Below, piece after piece: positions 26,418 through 34,637 of a DNA stretch of 64,000 nt. Source of the stretch: [Leptolyngbya] sp. JSC-1. Lineage in GTDB: Bacteria > Cyanobacteriota > Cyanobacteriia > Elainellales > Elainellaceae. The stretch is taken from contig KL662191.1 in assembly GCA_000733415.1 (NCBI GenBank), positions 2,480,142-2,544,141 on the forward strand, in the 5' to 3' direction. Within the stretch, counting starts at the first letter, position 1. The number at the start of each line of letters is the position of its first letter. The translations under genes and the position numbers were made by a program. The notes under the pieces are model-generated. The model saw only the letters and a program-made list of their open reading frames with translations. It did not search any database and was not told where the DNA came from.

Positions 26418-26654
26418 ATGGTTCAACGTGGTTCTAAAGTCCGAATCCTTCGGAAAGAGTCCTACTGGTACAACCAAGTTGGTACAGTTGCGTCGATCGA
26501 CCAAAGTGGCATCAAGTACCCCGTGATTGTCCGGTTTGATACGGTTAACTACACTGGCTACAGCGGCAATTCAGGTGGCGTTAACACGAATAACTTTGCG
26601 GAAGCTGAGTTAGCAGAAGTGGAAGCGCCCAAAGCGAAAGCTGCTAAGTCCTAA
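26418..26654 (+). CDS. psaE: photosystem I reaction centre subunit IV
   Basis: 78 residues starting MVQRGSKVRILRKESYWYNQ, with VGTVASIDQSGIKYPVIVRF and VNYTGYSGNSGGVNTNNFAE, the well-conserved SH3-like PsaE sequence. PsaE sits on the stromal (cytoplasmic) face of photosystem I and helps dock ferredoxin and flavodoxin and support cyclic electron flow. An AAAGGAAAAAA stretch precedes the ATG. The lysine/alanine-rich tail AEVEAPKAKAAKS is a common extension. This gene shows that the organism is an oxygenic phototroph. Confidence 0.98.
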   Translation: MVQRGSKVRILRKESYWYNQVGTVASIDQSGIKYPVIVRFDTVNYTGYSGNSGGVNTNNFAEAELAEVEAPKAKAAKS

Positions 26655-26698
26655 CTCCCGTCGCTCCTACGGTAAAAGGGGACATCGAATTTTCTGTT

Positions 26699-27574
26699 GT
26701 GCCTGAACTTCCTGAAGTTGAAACGGTTCGGCAGGGTTTAAATCAAGTAACTCTGCAACAAATGATTCAGGGTGGGGATGTGTTGCTTGATCGCACCGTC
26801 GCCTACCCTTTTTCGTCTGCAGATTTTTTAGCCGGTTTACGCGGCACCGCAATTACTCAGTGGCAGCGGCGGGGGAAGTATTTGTTGGCGGAGTTGGTGA
26901 GCAGAGATGGGGGAGATGGGGAAGTAGGAGCAGCAGGTTGGTTGGGAGTGCATCTGCGGATGACCGGACAGTTGCTGTGGATGCATCAGGATGAGCCGGT
27001 GCAGAAGCATTGTCGGGTGCGGCTGCTTTTCCCTGCAGGGCAAGAGCTGCGGTTTGTCGATCAGCGGACGTTTGGGCAGATGTGGTGGATTCCGCCAGAG
27101 CGGCGTCCGGAAGAGATTATGACCGGATTGGCGTTGCTGGGACCGGAGCCTTTTTCGCCGGAGTTTTCGGTGGTTTATCTGGTGGAGCAACTGCGGGGGC
27201 GCAAGCGTCCGATCAAGAATGCCTTGCTGGATCAGGGATTGGTGGCGGGGGTCGGCAATATCTACGCAGATGAGGCGCTGTTTTTGAGTGGGATCCAACC
27301 CCAAACGCTGGCGGCAAGTTTGACGGGGAAGCAAATTGAACGACTGCATCAGGCAGTTCTGAAAGTTTTGCAGGACAGCATCGATGCCCGCGGCACCACC
27401 TTTAGCGATTTTCGCGATGTGTCGGGGATTAACGGCAACTATGGCGGCATTGCCTGGGTGTATGACCGCAAGGGTGAACCCTGTCGGGTTTGTGGTAGCG
27501 GCATTGAGCGAATCAAGCTAGCGGGACGCTCGGCGCATTTTTGTCCCCAATGTCAGCGATGCTTGGGTAATTAA
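26699..27574 (+). CDS. mutM: formamidopyrimidine-DNA glycosylase
   Basis: Removes 8-oxoguanine and ring-opened purines from DNA and cleaves the abasic site. The protein starts at a GTG, giving PELPEVETVRQGL with the catalytic Pro after the start residue and the essential Glu next to it. Other hallmarks are LLDQGLVAGVGNIYADEALF and the C-terminal zinc finger CRVCGSGIERIKLAGRS followed by CPQC. 291 residues is slightly long owing to a linker near residue 75. It lies 44 bp after psaE, as in many cyanobacteria. Confidence 0.96.
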   Translation: MPELPEVETVRQGLNQVTLQQMIQGGDVLLDRTVAYPFSSADFLAGLRGTAITQWQRRGKYLLAELVSRDGGDGEVGAAGWLGVHLRMTGQLLWMHQDEPVQKHCRVRLLFPAGQELRFVDQRTFGQMWWIPPERRPEEIMTGLALLGPEPFSPEFSVVYLVEQLRGRKRPIKNALLDQGLVAGVGNIYADEALFLSGIQPQTLAASLTGKQIERLHQAVLKVLQDSIDARGTTFSDFRDVSGINGNYGGIAWVYDRKGEPCRVCGSGIERIKLAGRSAHFCPQCQRCLGN

Positions 27575-27789
27575 TTTCTTTAAACCATTTCTTCAAACCG
27601 GGTGAGCCTCTCGCTCCCGACCACACAGGCGAGAATCGCCATCGTGATGACTATGCCCCAGGATAGAAGCTGCAAATGGAATTAATGCTATAAGTTGTCG
27701 TCAGGCTTCGTCAGGTTTCGTAGCTGTAAAACCTGTGTTACATTACTACCAATTAGTTCACGTTTAATTTCATTGTTCACTTTGAGTAA
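27575..27789. other. intergenic region upstream of the riboswitch
   Basis: 215 bp between mutM and the riboswitch. No gene is visible. The ABC operon promoter must lie here; TACATTACTACC near 27733 has no clear -35 partner. Confidence 0.4.
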
Positions 27790-27935
27790 GTCAGCTTAAT
27801 TCAGACTTATCAGACGCAGACTGGTGAGTCTGGAGCGGGGGAACCAAACATTGGGGCGTATTTCCGTGATGGAAATGGACATCTCTCTGTCCTAGCCCGG
27901 CAGCTAACCTCGTAAGCATGGAGAGAAGACTGAGG
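27790..27935 (+). promoter_or_regulatory. c-di-AMP (ydaO/yuaA) riboswitch
   Basis: The conserved core of the ydaO/yuaA class is present in order: GAGCGGGGGAACCAAACA, TTGGGGCGTATTT, CCTAGCCCGGCAGCTAACCT and CGTAAGCATGGAGAGAAG. The 5' segment TCAGCTTAATTC and the 3' GACTGA can close the P1 stem. Known members bind cyclic di-AMP and turn off transport or osmolyte genes. Here it lies about 80 bp before the permease start of a NitT/TauT-type ABC operon. I see no clear terminator with a T tract downstream, so control at translation or in another way is possible. Confidence 0.9.
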
Positions 27936-28014
27936 CGAAGCATTTTTCACAAGAAATGTTTCATCAGTGTTCTTGGCTGGTACTGCTCAGTTCCTTGTAC
28001 CTGCGAGTCACACT

Positions 28015-28869
28015 ATGGCAATACAACTGAATCTTTCCGTGATTGCGGTCGCGGGTCAGATGGCGTGGCGCAAAGCCAAACCTGTTCTGATTCGAGAAAC
28101 TGTTTTACTACCGGCGCTAGGGCTGCTTGGAATTCTGGCGATCTGGTGGCTGATTGCCCTGTTGAAGTCCGAGCTGATGCCGACGCCTGCCGAAGCATGG
28201 GTCGCCAATTTGGACTACATTCTTCATCCCTTTTACCGGCGCGGACCCGGAGACTTGGGGATTGGTTGGCTCTTGATTGCTAGCTTGCGCCGAGTGCTGT
28301 TGGGCTTTTCCTTGGGAGCATTGGTTGCGATCCCGGTCGGTTTTTTGATTGGCATGTCCCGGTCGGCAATGTTGGCGATTAACCCGATTATTCAGATTTT
28401 CAAGCCCGTTTCACCGCTCGCCTGGTTGCCAATTGCGCTGGCGATTTTTAACCTGGCAGACCCTTCAGCAATTTTCGTGATTTTCATTACCTCGCTGTGG
28501 CCAACGGTGATCAACACCGCTCTGGGTGTCTCCAGTGTGTCCCAGGACTACATTGATGTGGCGCGAGTGCTGGAAATGCCGCGCTGGCGACAGATTTTTA
28601 AGATTATTCTGCCTGCCAGTTTGCCTTATATTTTCACCGGCTTGCGGATTAGCTTGGGGATTGCCTGGCTGGTGATCGTGGCAGTAGAAATGCTGACCGG
28701 CGGCATTGGCATCGGCTTTTTCCTCTGGGACGAGTGGAACCGGCTGAATTTAAGTTCGGTCTTCCTGGCGATTCTGGTGATTGGCTTGACGGGTCTGGTT
28801 TTGGATTACGTCATGAGCCGAATTCAGTCGCTAGTCACCCACCGCTCGGTGGCTCCCAACACACTGTAG
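28015..28869 (+). CDS. NitT/TauT-type ABC transporter permease (NrtB/CmpB-like)
   Basis: 284 residues from the ATG at 28015 (an in-frame start at 27967 would add 16). At least six hydrophobic segments are seen. The EAA motif that contacts the ATPase is in DVARVLEMPRWRQIFKIILPASLP. The sequence LALFNLADPS-like AIALAIFNLADPSAIFVI and EMLTGGIGIGFFLWDEWN are close to NrtB/CmpB of nitrate and bicarbonate transporters. It is the first gene after the c-di-AMP riboswitch and is 11 bp from the binding-protein gene. Confidence 0.88.
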   Translation: MAIQLNLSVIAVAGQMAWRKAKPVLIRETVLLPALGLLGILAIWWLIALLKSELMPTPAEAWVANLDYILHPFYRRGPGDLGIGWLLIASLRRVLLGFSLGALVAIPVGFLIGMSRSAMLAINPIIQIFKPVSPLAWLPIALAIFNLADPSAIFVIFITSLWPTVINTALGVSSVSQDYIDVARVLEMPRWRQIFKIILPASLPYIFTGLRISLGIAWLVIVAVEMLTGGIGIGFFLWDEWNRLNLSSVFLAILVIGLTGLVLDYVMSRIQSLVTHRSVAPNTL

Positions 28870-28880
28870 GAGGAGCAGCC

Positions 28881-30278
28881 ATGAGCAACATGAACCGACG
28901 GGATTTTTTGATCAGCGTGGGTGCGCTTGCCGCAGGCGTGGCAGTGTCCTCGAATGCGATCAATGTGAATCGGGCACCACAGATGTTGTCGAGCGCAGCT
29001 TTGGCAATGGAGCCGGTGGTGGATCCGAGCACCTTGGAAAAACCGAACCTGAAGGTGGGCTATGTGCCGGTGAACGACTGTGCTCCCTTTGCCGTGGCGT
29101 GGGAGAAGGGCTTCTTCCGCAAGTATGGCTTGAACGTCACCCTCAGCCGCGAGGCGAGCTGGGCCAACTCACGGGATGGGCTGATTTTTGGTCGTCTGGA
29201 TGCGGCTCCGGTCGTATCGGGAGCGGTGACGAATGCGCGCGTTGGGGCTGAAGGAGCACGCCATGCTCCGCTCTGTGCCGCGATGACGATTCACCGCCAC
29301 GGCAATGCCATGACCATGAACCGCGCCATGTGGGAAGCCGGGATTCGCCCCTGGAAGGAGTACAACGGTGATTTAGAAGCCTTTGGCAAGAATTTTCGCC
29401 GCTATTTCGAGAATTTGCCCGCAGAGCAGCGAGTTTGGGCGGTGGTTCTGAGTTCTGCTATCTACGAGTATTTTGTTCGCTATCTGGTGGCTGCGACCGG
29501 AATCAATCCCGATGAAGAGTTTCGAGTGATTATCATCCCGCCGCCCCAGATGGTGACGAATATTCGCATCGGAGCGATGCAGGCTTACATGGTAGCCGAA
29601 CCCTGGAATACTCGGGCCATCTCCGGGAACGAAGGTGTGGGTTTCACCTTTGCTCAAGGCAAAGAAATCTGGCAGGGGCATCCGGATCGGCTGCTGGGCG
29701 TGATGGAATCCTTCATCAACGAGAATCCCAAAACCTACCGCTCGCTGGTGAAGGCGATGATCGAAGCCTGTCAGTATTGCAGCGAACCAGCGAACCGGGC
29801 AGAGGTGGCGGAGATTATTTCCCAGCGGTCCTTTACCGGCGCGAAACCGAAATTTACCCGTCCGGCAATTGTAGGCGAATACAACTACGGCGGTTTTGAC
29901 AATCAGCCTCGGATTTCCAAATCCCTCGACACCACCGTGTTTTACGATTTGCCTGATAATTTACCTGCCCCTGCCGGAGACCATTCCACCTTTATGTGGC
30001 GCTCCCACAGCATCTGGTTGATGACCCAGGCTGCCCGCTGGGGACAGATTCCTGAAGTGCCCAAAAACGCGGAAGAGTTGGTGAGCAAAAGCTGGCGCAC
30101 CGATTTGTATCGAGAGATTGCGGCAGAGATGGGCATTCAATGTCCAGCCGAAGATTACAAAGTCGAACCGCCGGAGCTATTCATTGACAGCAAGGGATTC
30201 GATCCCAGCGATCCGGTGGGCTATCTGAATAGCTTCGAGATTCGCGCCAATCGACCGCAGCAGCTTTTCCTGTCGTGA
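28881..30278 (+). CDS. NrtA/CmpA-like ABC transporter substrate-binding protein
   Basis: 465 residues from the ATG at 28881, chosen because AGGAGGAGCAGCC precedes it and the N-terminus becomes MSNMNRRDFLISVGALAAG, a twin-arginine-like export signal. The mature domain has KVGYVPVNDCAPFAVAWEKG and FFRKYGLNVTLSREASWANS, then PPPQMVTNIRIGAMQAYMV and AEPWNTRAI, all typical of NrtA/CmpA family nitrate or bicarbonate receptors. Ligand cannot be decided by eye. It belongs to an operon with the permease and, 114 bp later, the ATPase. Confidence 0.88.
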   Translation: MSNMNRRDFLISVGALAAGVAVSSNAINVNRAPQMLSSAALAMEPVVDPSTLEKPNLKVGYVPVNDCAPFAVAWEKGFFRKYGLNVTLSREASWANSRDGLIFGRLDAAPVVSGAVTNARVGAEGARHAPLCAAMTIHRHGNAMTMNRAMWEAGIRPWKEYNGDLEAFGKNFRRYFENLPAEQRVWAVVLSSAIYEYFVRYLVAATGINPDEEFRVIIIPPPQMVTNIRIGAMQAYMVAEPWNTRAISGNEGVGFTFAQGKEIWQGHPDRLLGVMESFINENPKTYRSLVKAMIEACQYCSEPANRAEVAEIISQRSFTGAKPKFTRPAIVGEYNYGGFDNQPRISKSLDTTVFYDLPDNLPAPAGDHSTFMWRSHSIWLMTQAARWGQIPEVPKNAEELVSKSWRTDLYREIAAEMGIQCPAEDYKVEPPELFIDSKGFDPSDPVGYLNSFEIRANRPQQLFLS

Positions 30279-30392
30279 AGTCTTGTCCTAGAGTCCAGTT
30301 CCCTCTTTCGCAAGGTGGTAGGGGGGATCCACAGGTGCCAACCTTAACTGCTCAAATGTTCTGCAATTGTTCTCTACCCTTAGGAGCGCAGC

Positions 30393-31235
30393 ATGGTTAA
30401 ATCACGATCTCAATTTGCCAATAGCACTGGCGTGCTGGAGCTGAATCGATCTGAGTTTCTGGTGATCGAGAATTTGGTAAAAGCCTATCCCAAACCCGAC
30501 GGCAGCGAAGCGGTGATTTTGGATGGCGTGAATCTGACAATTGGTGAGGACGAGTATATCTCGATTATTGGTCACTCTGGCTGCGGTAAATCCACCCTGC
30601 TGAAAATTGTGGCTGGTCTCGACAGAGCGACTGCTGGCTCGGTGCGCCTGGAGGGACGGGAAATCCGCAAGCCCGGTTCGGAACGAATGATGGTGTTTCA
30701 GCACTATTCACTGCTGCCCTGGCTGACGGTGCGGGAAAACATTCGGCTGGCGGTGGATGAGGTGCTGCATAACGCCACGCGGGCAGAAAAAATCAGCATT
30801 GTGAATGAACATCTGAATATGGTGAACCTGATGGCGGCGGCGGATAAGTATCCCGATGAGCTGTCCGGCGGCATGAAGCAGCGAGTCGGGATTGCGCGGG
30901 CATTGGCGATTCGCCCCAAGGTGCTGCTGATGGATGAACCATTTGGGGCGCTGGATGCCCTAACGCGAGGCAAACTGCAACGCCAAGTGCTCGATATCTG
31001 GGAAAGCCACCGCCAAGCCGTGATGATGATTACCCACGATGTAGACGAAGCTTTGTACATGTCTGACCGAATTGTGATGATGACCAACGGTCCGGCTGCC
31101 AAAATCGGCGAAATTCTAGAGGTGCCGTTTCCCCATCCACGCAATATGCAGGAGTTGCGAGAACTGCCCGAGTACTACGAGTTGCGCAACCACGCGCTGA
31201 ATTTCCTGGATCGGCATTTTAGTCAGGATGATTAG
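30393..31235 (+). CDS. NrtD/CmpD-like ABC transporter ATP-binding protein
   Basis: 280 residues. Walker A is GHSGCGKST, the Q loop MVFQHYSLLPWLTVREN, the signature LSGGMKQRVGIARALA, Walker B VLLMDEPFGALDAL and the switch His is in MMITHDVDEAL. The sequence HYSLLPWLTVREN is typical of nitrate/sulfonate/bicarbonate importers. It completes the operon controlled by the riboswitch. Its stop codon overlaps that of the convergent LysR gene by three bases. Confidence 0.93.
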   Translation: MVKSRSQFANSTGVLELNRSEFLVIENLVKAYPKPDGSEAVILDGVNLTIGEDEYISIIGHSGCGKSTLLKIVAGLDRATAGSVRLEGREIRKPGSERMMVFQHYSLLPWLTVRENIRLAVDEVLHNATRAEKISIVNEHLNMVNLMAAADKYPDELSGGMKQRVGIARALAIRPKVLLMDEPFGALDALTRGKLQRQVLDIWESHRQAVMMITHDVDEALYMSDRIVMMTNGPAAKIGEILEVPFPHPRNMQELRELPEYYELRNHALNFLDRHFSQDD

Positions 31236-32122
31236 CGCAGGACCATCGCCTGGTTGACGATTTCTAGAAACCGCTGAATGCTGGGTGAGTGGTCATTCTG
31301 CCTCCAGGCGACGGCAATTTCGGCACAGGGCGTGGGTTCGGCCAGCGGTTTATAGACCACTCCAGCCCGCTGCATATTTTCTAGCGACACGGGCACAATC
31401 GAGACGCCAATCCCGCCGGCTACGAGGCTGACAATTGTTTGCATCTGCATCGCTTCCTGTACCACGTTGGGGCTAAATCCTGCCTGCTGACACAGGCTAA
31501 TAATCTGATCATAGGCGCGGGGCGACAAGGGCCGCGGAAACAGGATAAATCCCTCATTCGCCAGTTGAGAGAGGGTGATCTGGGAGGCATCGGTCAGGGG
31601 GTGGCTTTCCGGCAGGGCGACCACCATCGGCTCGCGCACAATTGTCGTGACTTGCAGGGCTTTGTCTTCCACCGGCGGACGCAAAAAGCCAATGTCGATC
31701 TTGCCGTCGCGCAGCCAATCGAGCTGTTCGTTGGTCGGCATTTCGTGTAGCTCTAACCGCACAGCCGGAACCTGACTGCGAAAGCGGCGCAGAATTACCG
31801 GCAGCACGTTATACGCCGCTGAACTAACAAAGCCAATCACAAGCTGTCCCTTTTCGCCCCGATTCACCTGGCGTCCGGTCTCGATGGCCTGTTCAAGTTG
31901 ATGCAACAGTTTGCGGCTTTCGGCTAAAAATACCTGTCCGGCTTCGGTGAGCTGCACCGATCGCTTGGTGCGGTGAAATAACTGAAACCCCAGCTCTGCC
32001 TCAAGCTGTTTGATCTGCTGACTCAGGGGCGGTTGTGCCATGTGCAGCCGTTCGGCGGCGCGTCCAAAGTGGAGTTCTTCGGCAACAGCAATGAAATAGC
32101 GCAAATGGCGGAGTTCGATCAT
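31232..32122 (-). CDS. LysR-type transcriptional regulator
   Basis: From the ATG at 32122 the protein begins MIELRHLRYFIAVAEELHF with the winged helix-turn-helix GRAAERLHMAQPPLSQQIKQ. A periplasmic-binding-protein-like effector domain follows (QLVIGFVSSAAYNVLPVIL, IDIGFLRPPV). The nearest well-known relatives are CatR/BenM-like activators. It converges with the ABC ATPase gene with overlapping stops, so it may regulate that transporter, but no divergent promoter supports this. An upstream in-frame start at 32149 would add nine unrelated residues. Confidence 0.9.
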   Translation of the reverse strand: MIELRHLRYFIAVAEELHFGRAAERLHMAQPPLSQQIKQLEAELGFQLFHRTKRSVQLTEAGQVFLAESRKLLHQLEQAIETGRQVNRGEKGQLVIGFVSSAAYNVLPVILRRFRSQVPAVRLELHEMPTNEQLDWLRDGKIDIGFLRPPVEDKALQVTTIVREPMVVALPESHPLTDASQITLSQLANEGFILFPRPLSPRAYDQIISLCQQAGFSPNVVQEAMQMQTIVSLVAGGIGVSIVPVSLENMQRAGVVYKPLAEPTPCAEIAVAWRQNDHSPSIQRFLEIVNQAMVLR

Positions 32123-32160
32123 AAAGCAGCTAAGGGAGAGGCAAACCATTCAGCCGTGAG

Positions 32161-32769
32161 CTACATCGGCTCTGCTTCGGAGGTGTCGGAGTTGGGTTGC
32201 AGCGAAAAATCGACGCCTGCGTAAAGTTCCGCCATGTTAATTTCTAGATTCACCGAGGTAAATCGCAGTGTTTCACTATCGGCTTCGTAATCGCGCAACA
32301 GCCACAATCCTTCCGGCGTTTTAGTGAATTGTTCAATTTGGATTTCGTACTGATTGATCAAAATGTATTCTTGCAATTCAAGAATCGAGCGATAATAGCG
32401 GAATTGATCGGTTCGGTCATAATCTTGAGTCGATTTAGACAACACTTCGACGATCAGGATGGGATTCGTAACCGTGTCGGTGCGGTTGGCATAGTAGGCT
32501 GGCGATCCTTGAATCACCATGACATCAGGATAGGTGAAGCGACGATAGCGAGGAATCCCCAGCCGCAAGTCACTCGTAAACGGTTCAAAGTTCTTACTCC
32601 GCAGTGCAAATGTGAGAAATGCAATCAGATTTCGCACAATCCGATTGTGGTTAATCGAGCCACCCGTCATGGGAATGATTTCTCCATCGTGATACTCACT
32701 GCGAAATTCCGCTGTTTTCTCTAGCGCGAGGTACTCTTCTGGGCTGTAGGTGCGGGCTTGCGTTGGCAT
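32161..32769 (-). CDS. Uma2 family (DUF820) putative endonuclease
   Basis: 202 residues: PTQARTYSPEEYLALEKTAE, FRSEYHDGEIIPMTGGSINH, then TYPDVMVIQGSPAYYANRTD and NPILIVEVLSKSTQDYDRTD, ending with QEYILINQYEIQIEQF. The Asp and Glu-x-Leu residues match the PD-(D/E)xK-like centre. This longer Uma2 subgroup is very common in cyanobacterial genomes and its role is unknown. It starts a run of reverse-strand accessory genes that reaches 34.5 kb. Confidence 0.88.
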   Translation of the reverse strand: MPTQARTYSPEEYLALEKTAEFRSEYHDGEIIPMTGGSINHNRIVRNLIAFLTFALRSKNFEPFTSDLRLGIPRYRRFTYPDVMVIQGSPAYYANRTDTVTNPILIVEVLSKSTQDYDRTDQFRYYRSILELQEYILINQYEIQIEQFTKTPEGLWLLRDYEADSETLRFTSVNLEINMAELYAGVDFSLQPNSDTSEAEPM

Positions 32770-32829
32770 GGCGACGCTCCAAATGCTTTTTCTTCATCGT
32801 ATTCTTCATCGTACAGGTGCACACTTGAC

Positions 32830-33039
32830 TCAGTTTTTGTGCCACTGGCTGGTTGCTTCCACGAGTTCATCCAGGGTGCAGTTGAGGGTTTCGATCAAAA
32901 TTTTGACTTGCAGAAAGCTAGGCGGGGTTCTTTAACGTTCCACTCCCAATCGCTAATCGTTCCAACCGTTACCCCTAACTTGTCAGCAATGCTCCCCAGT
33001 TTGCTTCGCCTTGTTCATAAATAACGCATACTCTTTCAT
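32830..33039 (-). pseudogene. degenerate antitoxin gene with HicB-like start and XRE-type helix-turn-helix
   Basis: Three frames must be joined. One gives VIYEQGEANWGAL (HicB-like), a second IADKLGVTVGTISDWEWNVK and EPRL (helix-turn-helix), and a third SFLQVKILIETLNCTLDELV with EATSQWHKN and a stop at 32830-32832. The order agrees with a small antitoxin following the HicA pseudogene 27 bp upstream. At least two frameshifts make it inactive. Confidence 0.55.
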
Positions 33040-33065
33040 GACTCATTCTTCAATTGAGCTTGTTT

Positions 33066-33230
33066 CTAAATGCTTTTTAAGGTTCCGATTGCAACTTCAT
33101 CTGAATAACTTCCAGGGGCAACCACAATGCCCGGTTTTTCAGAGTGCTTAAATACTCAATGACTTTCCCTCATCCGAGCTTGACATCATCCATCTAACTC
33201 TAGCCTTTGAACCACGTCTCGGACTTTCAT
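33066..33230 (-). pseudogene. hicA: HicA-type toxin pseudogene with two in-frame TGA codons
   Basis: From the ATG at 33230 the frame reads MKVRDVVQRLELDG, TGA, CQARMRESH, TGA, VFKHSEKPGIVVAPGS and YSDEVAIGTLKSI, stop. HicA toxins have exactly this pattern (VRDVIKxLExDGW, GSHRxF, GTLxSILKQA), with the essential His in the SH motif. The first TGA stands where Trp is conserved and the second where Arg is usual, so both look like point mutations. The protein would be 54 residues, close to HicA length. Confidence 0.7.
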
Positions 33231-33255
33231 GAATACACCACCTCCTGAATCTCGA

Positions 33256-33332
33256 CCCATTCTGTACTTGCTGTCGTAGTGGATAATGAATGTCGAGTTC
33301 TTCGGCGGTGAATGCCCCCGAAATCTTTTGGT
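33256..33332. repeat. 77-bp direct repeat, copy 1
   Basis: Identical by eye over 77 bases to 33908-33984, starting CCCATTCTGTACTTGC and ending GAAATCTTTTGGT. Between the copies lies a complete toxin-antitoxin-like pair. On the reverse strand the repeat reads KISGAFTAEELDIHYPLRQQ, which looks like the end of a small coding region. Confidence 0.9.
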
Positions 33333-33349
33333 GGCAGGCTAGGACGCGA

Positions 33350-33577
33350 TCATGAGAGTTCTGCGAGCCGCCCCATCTCGACGCTAACAGTGTCAAAGCG
33401 GCTATCACTAGGTCGATAGGATAAAAGTTCCATGCCAATGGGTTCGCCTGTTGTTTCATCTTTGATTAAGATCACGCCATCTCCTAGTTCTGTGGCGATT
33501 TGATTTTTGCGGGGCGGTTGCCAGAAAATGGTGAGTAGCTCCATTTCGGGTTCATAGTAGATTTTTACCTGTGCCAT
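33350..33577 (-). CDS. DUF2283 family protein, putative antitoxin
   Basis: 75 residues starting MAQVKIYYEPEMELLTIFW, with DGVILIKDETTGEPIGMELL, the DUF2283 pattern. Its start overlaps the end of the upstream nuclease-like gene by 13 bases, so the two are translated together. DUF2283 proteins often accompany small RNase-like toxins and probably neutralise them. It stops 17 bases before copy 1 of the 77-bp repeat. Confidence 0.75.
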   Translation of the reverse strand: MAQVKIYYEPEMELLTIFWQPPRKNQIATELGDGVILIKDETTGEPIGMELLSYRPSDSRFDTVSVEMGRLAELS

Positions 33578-33870
33578 AGGGTTTCTCCTTCTTTGATTGC
33601 ATCAGTTTGATAGGCTGTGATCAGAAATCCATCTCCATTCAAACAACGGGCAACGGCAACGACCCAACGTCTTTCTTTGAGAACAAGGTAAAACAGTAGC
33701 ACGTTGGGATCGCGGCTACTGCGGCGAATTTCATCGGGGCTAGTTAAGGCTTGCTGAATTTCTAATTCTAAATCAGCGATGTCGGAATGTTTGACAATCA
33801 GTTTCTCCCAGTAGTTTTCTGAGGTGCGAACGGTAAAGTTGAGGGGAGTAAGGACTTCAAATTTACTCAT
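33565..33870 (-). CDS. PBECR-like small nuclease domain protein, putative toxin
   Basis: About 101 residues from the ATG at 33870 (MSKFEVLTPLNFTVRTSENY). WEKLIVKHSDIADLELEIQQ, SPDEIRRSSRDPNVLLFY and the C-terminal GFLITAYQTDAIKEGETLW match the phage-type barnase/EndoU/colicin E5-D/RelE-like nuclease families. Paired with DUF2283, it is likely the toxin of a type II system acting on RNA. A GTG at 33879 could add three residues. No frameshift is seen, unlike most neighbours. Confidence 0.7.
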   Translation of the reverse strand: MSKFEVLTPLNFTVRTSENYWEKLIVKHSDIADLELEIQQALTSPDEIRRSSRDPNVLLFYLVLKERRWVVAVARCLNGDGFLITAYQTDAIKEGETLWHR

Positions 33871-33907
33871 TAGTTTCACTCATCAGTCGTCATTCTCCGA
33901 GTTTCTG

Positions 33908-33984
33908 CCCATTCTGTACTTGCTGTCGTAGTGGATAATGAATGTCGAGTTCTTCGGCGGTGAATGCCCCCGAAATCTTTTGGT
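33908..33984. repeat. 77-bp direct repeat, copy 2
   Basis: Second copy of the repeat at 33256-33332, 652 bp away in the same orientation. It lies 38 bases upstream of the nuclease-like gene start, so the pair of copies frames the two-gene unit. Confidence 0.9.
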
Positions 33985-34110
33985 AAACGATTTGTTATCT
34001 CGCTTGGCAACCTAGCGTCCGTTTCAGATTTTGGGCGAGCTTCCGGTAATAGTCCTCTGATTTATGGTCTACGCCGCTCAGATAGCGTGCCATCTCCGAG
34101 TCGGATTCCC

Positions 34111-34386
34111 TCAGAGCGTGGAAGTAGATCCAGACGATGCAGAGGCTCTACCGTTTCTCGCTGACAGAAGGTCACCTTGCCCTTTGAGGGGTTCATCAAA
34201 GTCAGGAGCCATCCAGATTTGACCTTTGGCGCTGCCCCGTTGTCGTCGTTTGGTAACAGGGGAAATCTGAACCAACTTCAGAATCGGCTGGTTGTTACGG
34301 GCGATAATTACTTCTTCGCCTTGCAGGGCAGATTGCAGAAGTTGAGTAATTTGAGTTTGAGCATCAGTAATATCAACTTGTTGCAT
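34111..34386 (-). pseudogene. Phd/YefM-type antitoxin with altered C-terminus, toxin missing
   Basis: Begins MQQVDITDAQTQITQLLQS, then ALQGEEVIIARNNQPILKL, clear Phd/YefM DNA-binding sequence, and QIWMAPDFDEPLKG. Normal relatives end shortly after FDEPL with an acidic tail; here a frame change adds about 22 unrelated residues (QGDLLSARNGRASASSG). No VapC, Doc or RelE toxin follows before the 77-bp repeat. It may still bind DNA, but the module is broken. Confidence 0.65.
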
Positions 34387-34397
34387 GATCTGACCTC

Positions 34398-34525
34398 TTA
34401 AACGTTTATTTCTATGGTAATTGAGGTGTCGCAGCCGAAGGTATCGACGACTTTGACACAGGCAGTGTATTTGCTGGGGTAGGTGTAGACGCGAACGACA
34501 TACAAACCGGCGGAATATAGCTAAT
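34398..34525 (-). pseudogene. C-terminal fragment, possibly an adenine-specific DNA methylase
   Basis: The frame reads YSAGLYVVRVYTYPSKYTA, then CVKVVDTFGCDTSITIEINV and a stop at 34398, with a TAG immediately upstream of the fragment. The VKVVDxFGxDT string is reminiscent of the end of certain adenine-specific DNA methylases. It has no start of its own and ends 12 bases before the Phd-type gene. The identity is tentative. Confidence 0.35.
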
Positions 34526-34637
34526 ACATCTGCCTAGGCTTCAGCTCTTGCTAACTTCGCCGTATCAATCTTTCGATATACGCTATGCCGTCTTGGCTGA
34601 AGTATGGTAATGGCACAACGATCTGGAGTGATAAATT

